Source: an uncultured Pseudomonadota bacterium
GTDB lineage: Bacteria > Myxococcota_A > UBA796 > GCA-2862545
NCBI GenBank assembly: GCA_913061235.1
Contig: CAJXTB010000004.1
Location: forward strand, 1 to 64,000
Direction: 5' to 3'
DNA length: 64,000 nt
Part shown: one piece after another, positions 55,001 to 60,683 of the stretch
Layout of the letters: every line of letters begins with the position of its first letter
How positions within the stretch are numbered: the first letter of the stretch is position 1
Made by a program: the position numbers and the translations under genes
The notes under the pieces: model-generated
Told to the model about the DNA's origin: nothing
Seen by the model: only the letters and a program-made list of their open reading frames with translations
Databases searched by the model: none

Positions 55001-55298
55001 CCTGTAGGCAGACTTCCAAGGTGAAGCGCTGCTGTGGATCCATGACCTCTACGCGGCGTGGCGGCAGTCCCAGGGCCAGCGCAGGGAAGCTGCGGATGTC
55101 CTTGATGAACGCGCCAGCAGGAGCGTAGGTCTTGTCCGCTGCTCGACGGTTGCTGTCGAAGATGAGGGAGTGATCCCAGCGGTCCATGGGAACCGGTCCA
55201 AAGCTGTCCCGTCCCTCGACTGTCAGGTCCCAGTACGACTGCAAGTCCGGCGCACCGGCAAATCGACAGCCCATTCCAACAATGGCAATAGCAGACAT
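49020..55298 (-). CDS. Polyketide synthase fused to alpha-oxoamine synthase (KS-AT-ACP-KR-DH-AOS)
   Basis: A 2092-residue megaenzyme. KS (1-445): catalytic Cys198, His333, His370. AT (545-850): nucleophile Ser644 in TGHSLG, His745. ACP (935-1010): phosphopantetheine Ser968 in GFDSLM. KR (1205-1400): TGGTRGIG at 1217-1224, Ser1334, Tyr1347. DH (1430-1675): His1447 in LLDHAIEGHPVLP and Asp1597. AOS (1700-2092): PLP-binding Lys1935 in GTLSKSLSS and DEAHSFG at 1900. There is no ER or thioesterase. The AOS should release the chain by decarboxylative condensation with an amino acid, giving an alpha-amino ketone like the first sphingolipid intermediate. ATG 55298 has GGAGG upstream. Free ACP and acyl-AMP ligase genes precede it. 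Exact product unknown. Confidence 0.9.
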   Translation of the reverse strand: MSAIAIVGMGCRFAGAPDLQSYWDLTVEGRDSFGPVPMDRWDHSLIFDSNRRAADKTYAPAGAFIKDIRSFPALALGLPPRRVEVMDPQQRFTLEVCLQAIQDSGRAPSDMPHKTGVYIGITASEYRSMMGGRIMAQLMAEGRFGDAPEDLEALANAVNRMVPSRPYTAPGALANMVAAAVAQELDLHGPAFTVDAACASGLIAATSAVKQLRDGSIDAALVGGAYLQITPDNYVAFSRIGAMSEVGRCRPFDKSADGFIQGDGAGALFLKRLEDAERDGDRIYALIDGAAFNNDGRGDGPMAPVEAGQVEVVQDAWKDASRDGSSVGYVETHGTGTTVGDIAEFNALRKALGSHVSEAAIGSAKANIGHTMSAAGIAGMIRTAMAIYAKVIPPMAGFEEAKPELRIEDSGFYLPKQAKSWDSDERIAGVSSFGFGGTNAHLVLSNAPVTAPSVEQSEVVCLSAPDEATLKDVAARTAAWLSNAPNASVAGVARSWAIRRPQASRLAIVADSVADLAEKLQSFADKGYASGSFSGTWDSPAKVAFLYPGQGSQRTGMLSDALERFPIIGHTLDGLENALGDELSVPLTHLLYPARRVTPVSDDVADAELTNTANQQPVLLAAGVGLTHLLSSVGVTPTVVTGHSLGEFTAAVAGGVLSASDAARFVSRRGRAMADLPGPHGAMAAIMSDVDTVKSLLVDGAVIANINHPRQLVISGTDDAVKAVVDAALAAEIKAVPLKVSHAFHSPVLASLDSGPLLADLDIHDPVVTVASGIASSPYADAAAARDVFARHAISPVNFVGALQQCIDAEANVFIQVGAGGPLGAFARGTLDKGALRGIFNLAGMKDEDGGASVLEGIARLWAAGVNVDARAITAVAPVTSVPPEVLPRQKYWAIKDKPQIRAKLATGTGSVADDSVVVQAADNAPETTDSGDPTADGVIGVISKVSAYPRTAVRPEMGLINDLGFDSLMVNDLATGLADAFPGLPGIPQELLINRPSVEDIIDFVRRSQGEGGEIIDDDAPLESFAPVWQSGASDDLPPRPIEAGRRVVVHGNSPLAHAVRDAFIAAGHTIQDDTPDVAVFVDVHHAPVAISDVVAGTASRPQFEAELIETLGSFVSSKPDVLYVRSARDRWSYGSCGVVRSIPREWPNAVAKAIAIEHGIGDAAVAKHVVTEWSRSDTSTDVKFDSNGRSVLAMQKVEETDVRFTPTGDDVVAITGGTRGIGARLAQKFADVGATVLLLGRGDPGADSQALIDAGKASHIRVDVTDRAALIAAIGDRGVTATVHAAGVLADGPLGSVDPALGALARSVKIDGWLNLLAATDTTLQVGLVIGSWAGRFGNRHQADYAAANALVAAIAGSDPRGVVAEFGPWTDSDMVTSIPAAIQAAMRAEGVDFTGPTVGLDTLMDDLRTGRGIRTHGRNLPTSLRSASFSETLTIESHPFLLDHAIEGHPVLPLASAADALVRITNPGPAFVIENLKLYQGVVVDEPVLVRTSVRGDRAELRRGERGAMAYQARVRPFAGDIDMPDMPTGGAAPERSLSEFYDFTFHGPMLAGITSIDAVGTDFVSGKVRTGTPREWIPGTNRDRFHVDPLALDSAMQLSAYVAWTRYGRAGTPVALGRYVQLAPLPEGELIASVHFGPAKDDRFTGTIVLRTLDGKPIAMAEDLVAELRTIDGVEELPTFDPVSFTPDKWPEIQDLFQRLEGATLIGLRNPFFAVHDGTAANTTSVEGRELVNYSSYNYIGLSGDERVTKDVQEAVALYGTSVSASRVASGERPFHGELERELAAAQGAEAALVFTAGHATNVTTLGHLFNEEDLFLHDELIHDSAFQGMRLSGAARRPFKHDDPADLERQLKQLRGHYRRVCIAVEGVYSMDGDICDLPSYIALKKKYGCILFVDEAHSFGVIGETGRGIGEHFGIDGREVDLWMGTLSKSLSSCGGWICASKTLIEYLKYTGPGFVFSAGLTAANGIAALSSLRLMLEEPWRPIKLQQNAKVFHSALEKRGMDTGPANGESGVIPVVTGNSMHALVLSQRLQDQGINVQPIVYPAVADDSARLRFFLSSTHTEEQLLATAETVADLLTEVQAEYQI

Positions 55299-55351
55299 CT
55301 GTCCTCCGCGAGCTCTAATCAAAGCGACGAGCACGGCGTCATAAGCAGACA

Positions 55352-55376
55352 ACGCGCCACCCGAGGGGTGGCGCGT
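55352..55376 (-). terminator. Hairpin between ACP and PKS genes (attenuator or terminator)
   Basis: Arms 55352-55362 and 55366-55376 form a perfect 11-bp stem with a 3-base loop. It lies in the ~120-bp gap downstream of the ACP gene and upstream of the PKS-AOS gene, both on the minus strand. A partial T run (TTGTCTGCTT) follows. It could lower read-through into the PKS, adjusting ACP to PKS ratio. Confidence 0.6.
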
Positions 55377-55419
55377 CATTAGGTGGCGGTTCGTTCAGGT
55401 CGAACGAGTCTCCGCAGCT

Positions 55420-55665
55420 CTAAGCGTTTTCGCGCACCAAGTTGGCCAGGTCGTTCAACGTGGTCACTGTAGCGAGCTTCTCATCTGGAAAGGCGCTCTC
55501 AACCTTGTCTTCCAAGAAGCCGACCATTTCCATGGTAGCGATGGAGTCCAACGAGAGTGACTCGATGGTGGTCGCCAGGGTGATGTTCTTGAAGGCTTCG
55601 GTGCGGTTGGGAGCAACCTCGAAGAGTGCTTCTTGGATGAGGCCAACGATGGTTTCGTCTGTCAT
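55420..55665 (-). CDS. Acyl carrier protein
   Basis: An 81-residue free-standing ACP. The phosphopantetheine attachment Ser is in SLSLDSIATMEM around residue 39. ATG 55665 has GGAGAAA upstream. It sits between the acyl-AMP ligase and PKS genes and probably receives the activated fatty acyl starter from the ligase and presents it to the KS. It is not the housekeeping fatty-acid ACP by context. Confidence 0.9.
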   Translation of the reverse strand: MTDETIVGLIQEALFEVAPNRTEAFKNITLATTIESLSLDSIATMEMVGFLEDKVESAFPDEKLATVTTLNDLANLVRENA

Positions 55666-55728
55666 GGGAGTTTCTCCAAAGGGAAAGTGTGCCGGTCGCA
55701 CGGTGTCGACCGGGCGAGGGTTCCGCGT

Positions 55729-57498
55729 TTAGTTACGGACAGCGGCCTTGGCACGGCTCCAGAGGGACCGCGCCACGTGGCGGGCGAGGGTAACGCGGCC
55801 AGCGTTTGCGCCCACGGTACGGGCGCCCTCTTTTCCAAGGCTGTCATTGAGGTACTGCTGACGAGCTTTGGCGCGCTGGAGCTTGCCCGAGCTGGTCTTG
55901 GGAAGGGTGCCGGGGGTGAGTGCGACGATTTCCGCCACGGTAAGCCCCATTTCCTTCTGTAGGCGTGCACGAACGGCAGCCTTTAGGTTGTCCAAGTCTT
56001 GTGCGCGGGTCTCGAGTGCCACGACCAACTCTTCCGACCGGCCACCGGGACGACTGAAGGCCACCACGTTTCCGCGACGAACGCCTTGGATCTCTGCGAC
56101 TTCCCACTCGATGCTCTGCGGATGCAGGTTGCGACCGTTGAGGATGATGAGGTCCTTGAGGCGGCCTGTCACGTAGACTTCGCCTTCATGGATGTAGCCG
56201 AGGTCACCGGTGTGAAGCCAGCCGTTGCGGAACGCCTTGGCGGTCGCTTCGGGGTTCTCCCAGTAGCCAGACGTGACCGATGGTCCGCTGAAGCACAGTT
56301 CGCCTTCTTGGCCTTCAGGAAGGATGTTGTCGCTGGTGTCCATGGCGACGACGCGGTGTCCCGGGAAGGGGCGGCCACAGCTGACGTGCTCGATGAAGGT
56401 CTTGCCTTCTTCGGGTAGGGCGACGGACTTGTCATTCTCGAAGGTGTCGGCATCGACGAAGTTGGTCTTGAACTCGTCATTGATGGGCTTGAAGCTCATC
56501 GCCAAGGTGGCCTCTGCCATGCCGTACGCTGGCAAGACGCTGGTCAGCGGAAGGTCGCAGTTCTCGTTGAATAGCTTGGTGAAGGCGCGCATGGTCTCGC
56601 CTTGAATTGGCTCGGCGCCGCATCCGCAGATCTTGAGGCAGGACAGGTCCCACTCTTCCATCTGCGACTTCTTGACCCGCTTCATGGCCAAGGCGTAAGC
56701 GAAGTTGGGTGCGAAGGTGACGGTTCCGCGGTGACGGTGAATGGCGTCTAGCCACGCCGACGGGCGGCGGATGAACCGAACAGTCGGAATGTAGACCGTG
56801 GGAATGCCATGGATGTACGGTGCAATGACGAAGCCGATGAGGCCCATGTCGTGGTATAGCGGCAGCCAGCTGATTCCCTTGTCGTTCTTTTCGGGGGAGA
56901 GCTCAAGGCCATCCTGGATAATGCCGCGGCAGTTGGCAACCAAGCTCTTGTGCGTGACGATGACGCCCTTGGGGTCTGATGTACTGCCGGAGGTGTACTG
57001 GAGGAAGCAGATGTCGTCTTCGGTGATTTCCGGGTAGACGGGCTCGCCAGTTGCTTGGCCGAGGTCTTCCGCAGCAACGAAGCGCTCGATGGAAGGAACC
57101 TTGTCGACTTGGCTGAACAGGATGTTCTTCAGGCGGGTGCTCGCAATGAGGGCCTTGGCGCCACAGGCGGTGAGAACGCGGGCGGTGCGGTCTGCGTAGG
57201 CGTCGAGGCTGCCGAAAGACAGTGGCGGGTACATCGGAACGGGCACAACGCCAATACGGATGGCCGCGTAGAAGCTGAGGACGAAGTCTTCCGGCTCAAT
57301 GATGATGAGACCGATTCGGTCGCCCTTCTTGAGTCCCAAGGCTTGAAGAGCGGCGGCGCGGGTTGCGGTGTCGCGCTCAATCTGCGGGAAGGTGTACTCG
57401 GTCTCCACACCGTTCATGTCCTGGAACACGTTCGTTTTACCTGGCCAGACGTTGCCGACTTGCGCGATGGCTTGGGCGAGTGTGTCGAATTGGCTCAT
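55729..57498 (-). CDS. Fatty-acyl-AMP ligase (FAAL)
   Basis: A 589-residue ANL-superfamily adenylating enzyme. The ATP loop is YTSGSTSDPKG (near 165), FAYALAMKRV and YGMAEATLAMSF follow, and a C-terminal Lys is present near TSSGKLQRAKAR. Its gene context and length match FAALs, which form acyl-AMP and pass the acyl to an ACP rather than CoA. ATG 57498 has AGGAG upstream. It is first in the operon and provides the lipid starter for the PKS-AOS. Confidence 0.88.
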   Translation of the reverse strand: MSQFDTLAQAIAQVGNVWPGKTNVFQDMNGVETEYTFPQIERDTATRAAALQALGLKKGDRIGLIIIEPEDFVLSFYAAIRIGVVPVPMYPPLSFGSLDAYADRTARVLTACGAKALIASTRLKNILFSQVDKVPSIERFVAAEDLGQATGEPVYPEITEDDICFLQYTSGSTSDPKGVIVTHKSLVANCRGIIQDGLELSPEKNDKGISWLPLYHDMGLIGFVIAPYIHGIPTVYIPTVRFIRRPSAWLDAIHRHRGTVTFAPNFAYALAMKRVKKSQMEEWDLSCLKICGCGAEPIQGETMRAFTKLFNENCDLPLTSVLPAYGMAEATLAMSFKPINDEFKTNFVDADTFENDKSVALPEEGKTFIEHVSCGRPFPGHRVVAMDTSDNILPEGQEGELCFSGPSVTSGYWENPEATAKAFRNGWLHTGDLGYIHEGEVYVTGRLKDLIILNGRNLHPQSIEWEVAEIQGVRRGNVVAFSRPGGRSEELVVALETRAQDLDNLKAAVRARLQKEMGLTVAEIVALTPGTLPKTSSGKLQRAKARQQYLNDSLGKEGARTVGANAGRVTLARHVARSLWSRAKAAVRN

Positions 57499-57639
57499 AG
57501 GAGACTCCTGCAAAAGAAAGGGGGTGCCGGGCGGCAGGGGCGGACGGACAGCGAGTCCGTGTCGGGTGGCATGCCAATAGGTGGTCTGATCTAGTGGCGC
57601 AAGCGGATGAGTGCTGATTAATGCGCTTTGGACCGAAAC

Positions 57640-57725
57640 AAATTTCCGACCAGCGGGTCAGTTTGGTGTTCTTGGGTGCGTAATTTTGTTCGCACCTCAA
57701 TCTGGCCAGCGCGTCAATTTGCAGG
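57640..57725 (-). promoter_or_regulatory. Candidate operator/promoter region of the lipid/polyketide operon
   Basis: Two direct repeats, CCAGCGGGTCAGTTTG (57650-57665) and CCAGCGCGTCAATTTG (57706-57721), match at 14 of 16 bases. Between them lies an inverted repeat GGTGCG (57675-57680) and CGCACC (57691-57696) with an AT-rich centre. On the minus strand each direct repeat contains a TTGAC- or CTGAC-like hexamer. Position ~150-220 bp before the FAAL start fits regulator sites. The 57499-57820 gap otherwise holds only the terminator at 57767-57800. Confidence 0.5.
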
Positions 57726-57766
57726 CATGACTGGACGATTCTCTTGTGGCGACGCCTAAAACAACA

Positions 57767-57800
57767 GCGCCCGCGTCACGAACAAGCGTGACGCGGGCGC
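57767..57800 (-). terminator. Terminator of the MYXO-CTERM gene
   Basis: Arms 57767-57780 and 57787-57800 form a perfect 14-bp GC-rich stem with a 6-base loop. On the minus strand it is followed by TGTTGTTTTAGG. It is 20 bp past the stop of the gene at 57821-59095 and insulates it from the lipid operon promoter. Confidence 0.85.
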
Positions 57801-57820
57801 ATTTGTCGCTACTGAAGTGC

Positions 57821-59095
57821 TCAGTCGCGGCGACGAAGACCGAGAAGTCCCATCAGGCCGAGCGTGAAGGCTACGGTTGGCGCACCAGTGATTGCGGTGG
57901 TGGAACTACAGCCACAGCCACGGATGCGACTGAACTCGTCACCAGCGCCTGGGTCGACTTCGGGAGTGTCTGGAATCACGGCAACAGCGGTTCCAATGAC
58001 AGGGACTTCAACAGTCGGTTGTGCTGGGTCGTTGCTGCGCAGGATGAGCGTACCTTCGAAGTCGCCTTCGTCGGTCGGCTCAAAGGAGACGGTCACGCTG
58101 GTGGTGCCGTCTGCGTTTGCACTGAAGGAGCGGTCGAGCACGTCAAAGACGGCGTCTCCCTGGACAGTAGCGGAGCCGGTGAGGGTCATTTCGCCCAAGT
58201 TGTCGATGTCGAACTCGCGCTCTGCGACGTCGCCTACGTCAACATCTCCCAGGTCCAACACGGTGAAGGTATCGATGGCTGGAATGGCATGTTCCACTTC
58301 AACGACGCGGCTGACGATGGGCTGGTCGTCCGTTCCTAGGGTCCAGTCGAAGGTGTACAGGGGAATCTGAACTGAGCCGAGGCTGTCCAGGTCGACGCGC
58401 ACGTATGGAACCAGCTCAACGCCCGAGGTGGAGGTGACTTGGCCGTTCCACAAGGCATCGACCATGTAGTCACCGCGATTGACGTCATTCATGCCGAGCG
58501 CCATGGTGCTGCCGCTGACGGTTGCCGTTTCACCATTCGCGACGATGGACTCGCCTGTGACCTTGGCAAAGCCAGTGGGGCTGCCGTCGAGTCCGAAGGT
58601 GAGCATGATGCCTTCGGCGAGCTCAAGCTCGGTGTCCACCTGGAAGAAGTGGGCGTCGCCAGGCATGGTGAGCCAGGCCACGTTGACCGCATCTTCTGGA
58701 AGGAGCAGGCCATCAAAGACATGGTACGCGGTCCAAGAGAACGCTTCGGTCCAGATTGGGACGTCGATGACTTGGCCGAATGCGTTGACGTGAATCTCGG
58801 CTGCTAGCGTACTCTCCACGATGTACTGACCGCTTCCACCGGTGGTCTTGCCAGCGAGGGTGTGGCCCATGGCATCTGGCCAGTTGAGCTGCGAGGTGGC
58901 GGCCATGTTCAGCTGGACTTCAGTGCGGGTGTCTGCGCTGAACTTGATGGCCAGGGTGCTGTCGGCGCTTGGGAAGTACGCTGCTGCGTCTTCGCCGCGG
59001 AATAGTTCCTGGCTGGCTTCGAACTCAAGGTTCTCGTTGGCCGAGTCGAATGCGAAAGCGACAGAGGGCAACATCAGCAAAAATAGGGTACGCAT
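57821..59095 (-). CDS. Secreted MYXO-CTERM-anchored protein with ASH/HYDIN-like domain
   Basis: A 424-residue protein. It has a signal peptide (RTLFLLMLPSVAFA), a beta-rich N-terminal ~260 residues, and a domain at ~285-380 with DLGDVDVGDVAEREFDIDN and SFEPTDEGDFEGTLIL typical of ASH/HYDIN-like Ig folds. The last ~30 residues are Cys-rich (RGCGCSS), then a hydrophobic helix, then LRRRD, which is the MYXO-CTERM sorting signal of Myxococcota. The Cys is expected to be modified and anchored at the surface. The start is an ATG with a purine-rich site. Ligand unknown. Confidence 0.86.
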   Translation of the reverse strand: MRTLFLLMLPSVAFAFDSANENLEFEASQELFRGEDAAAYFPSADSTLAIKFSADTRTEVQLNMAATSQLNWPDAMGHTLAGKTTGGSGQYIVESTLAAEIHVNAFGQVIDVPIWTEAFSWTAYHVFDGLLLPEDAVNVAWLTMPGDAHFFQVDTELELAEGIMLTFGLDGSPTGFAKVTGESIVANGETATVSGSTMALGMNDVNRGDYMVDALWNGQVTSTSGVELVPYVRVDLDSLGSVQIPLYTFDWTLGTDDQPIVSRVVEVEHAIPAIDTFTVLDLGDVDVGDVAEREFDIDNLGEMTLTGSATVQGDAVFDVLDRSFSANADGTTSVTVSFEPTDEGDFEGTLILRSNDPAQPTVEVPVIGTAVAVIPDTPEVDPGAGDEFSRIRGCGCSSTTAITGAPTVAFTLGLMGLLGLRRRD

Positions 59096-59209
59096 TTTTC
59101 TCTCTCACAGCCTGGAACGGCTGTCAAGTGTTCAATAGGCGCGGCTGATACTTTCGCGTGACTGTCACGTCAAGTGGTTGCAAATGGGGCATCGCGCTAC
59201 CACCGTCGT

Positions 59210-59809
59210 ATGGCTTCCTACATGACCGTCACTAGCGCATTCGAGTACGTCTCCGAACCGATCAAGGGTTCTCGCTTTGTGGCGCTAATTTCCCCCGTTC
59301 TCGATGCAGATTCGGCACTCGCAAAGGTCGAAGAGGCGCGCGCACGCTGGCCGGGGGCGACCCATCATTGCTGGGCTTTTCGGGTGCGCGACGGGGGCTC
59401 ACGGTCGTCCGATGATGGGGAGCCGGGGGGCTCGGCGGGGCGTCCCATCTTGGCCATGATTGATGGGCATGAGGTCACAGACGTCTGCGTTGTGGTTGTG
59501 CGCTGGTATGGCGGCACAAAGCTAGGTGTCGGCGGATTGATGCGCGCCTATGGCGGGACCGCCGGCAAGGGACTGGATGCGTCTTCTATAGAGGAGGTCA
59601 TTGAGACGGCCGACATCTGGGTCGGTCATACGTACGACGACACCAATGCCATTGCGACCGTTGTGTCCGGCTACAGCGCGGAGGTGGTGGAGACGGCGTA
59701 CACGGACACCGTTCGAACACGGCTCCGAGTCGTTCTGTCGGCCAAAGAGACCGTTGAACAAGCCTTGATCAACGCAACCAGCGGCCGCGTTGAGCTCATC
59801 GAATCGTAG
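59210..59809 (+). CDS. YigZ/IMPACT family protein
   Basis: A ~199-residue protein with the IMPACT signature RWYGGTKLGVGGLMRAY and an N-terminal GSRFVALISPV. The C-terminal domain has the ferredoxin-like fold related to EF-G domain IV. Bacterial YigZ is of unclear function; the eukaryotic relative modulates GCN2. I took ATG 59210; a second ATG at 59222 and a GTG at 59174 are alternatives and none has a clear ribosome site. The 3' end overlaps the end of the convergent barrel gene by 14 bp. Confidence 0.88.
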   Translation: MASYMTVTSAFEYVSEPIKGSRFVALISPVLDADSALAKVEEARARWPGATHHCWAFRVRDGGSRSSDDGEPGGSAGRPILAMIDGHEVTDVCVVVVRWYGGTKLGVGGLMRAYGGTAGKGLDASSIEEVIETADIWVGHTYDDTNAIATVVSGYSAEVVETAYTDTVRTRLRVVLSAKETVEQALINATSGRVELIES

Positions 59810-60611
59810 CGCCGACGGACAGGCTTAGCGTATGCAGCCAGTTCCGGTTGAACCCGTCACTGCCTGGCTCTGGGTTGCTGGACGTTCCGACAGCGCCGCC
59901 ACCAACCCAACGAAGGTTGAGGTAGCTCTCGGTGCCATGCAGCATCGTCATTCCGCCTCGCAGCGACAGGTCGATGATGGCGCCCTCGACATCGCTGCTT
60001 CCACCATTGAAGTAGCGAATCGGTGCCCAGAAGCCGTCGACCTCTCCACCTACGAAGAAGCGCTCGCCCACTGGGCGGCGGTGACGGAACTTGAGTACAG
60101 GAACGGGACCGATGTTTCGGTTGGAGCTCTGTAGTTCGCCGTCAGAGGATGCAAAATCGATAGTCGCGTTGCGAATCTGAAGCGACAGGCCGATTCCCGT
60201 CTCGATGTCGTCGGACTTTGCGAGGTCGTAGGTGTACGAGCCACGCCAGAACGAGAAGCCGTAGCGAAGGTCCATGGGGGTGCCCGCTTCGAACAACACG
60301 CCGTCCACCCGCTTGTCCTCGCTGAACACGACATCTGTGGTCAACACCAATGGCTGGTAGAGCAGAGTGACGGTGTGGCGCTTTCCAAAGATGGCCTCGG
60401 CCTGAAACCGTGCGAAGGGGAAGAGGTTGTCTTGCCCGCCTTCGGTGATGTAGTTGATCTCGTCGCCGTCTTGCCCGAACTGGATGGTGTGCGAAATCGG
60501 GGCGGTAAACCCAAGCTCTGCATTGAGGACGAGCTGCGGGCCGTCCGGTGCGTTGAGCAGGGAGTCGTTCGGTCCAGCCATGGCCAATGCCATCAATCCC
60601 AACCACATCAT
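59796..60611 (-). CDS. Outer-membrane beta-barrel protein
   Basis: A 271-residue exported protein with signal peptide MMWLGLMALAMAGP. The body alternates hydrophobic and polar residues with many aromatic girdle residues (HTVTLLYQPLVL, RYGFSFWRGSYTYDL) and ends in a strand LSLSVGATIR, as in small outer-membrane barrels. GGAGG precedes the ATG. It lies 72 bp downstream of the giant repeat protein on the same strand. Function unknown. Confidence 0.75.
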   Translation of the reverse strand: MMWLGLMALAMAGPNDSLLNAPDGPQLVLNAELGFTAPISHTIQFGQDGDEINYITEGGQDNLFPFARFQAEAIFGKRHTVTLLYQPLVLTTDVVFSEDKRVDGVLFEAGTPMDLRYGFSFWRGSYTYDLAKSDDIETGIGLSLQIRNATIDFASSDGELQSSNRNIGPVPVLKFRHRRPVGERFFVGGEVDGFWAPIRYFNGGSSDVEGAIIDLSLRGGMTMLHGTESYLNLRWVGGGAVGTSSNPEPGSDGFNRNWLHTLSLSVGATIR

Positions 60612-60683
60612 GATGCCTCCTTGGTGTGACGCACACAGGTGCGCAGTGCCGGCCCGTCGCCTGTGGCGTCTTTAACCCCCTCC

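Noticed and set aside
49020-55379. Longer PKS start at 55379
   Set aside because: The extra residues are encoded by the perfect hairpin at 55352-55376; the GGAGG-preceded ATG at 55298 begins exactly at the conserved KS N-terminus.
59107-59124. Inverted repeat between the MYXO-CTERM and YigZ genes
   Set aside because: Six-bp arms with a 6-base loop are common by chance at this length, and no promoter or T run is attached.
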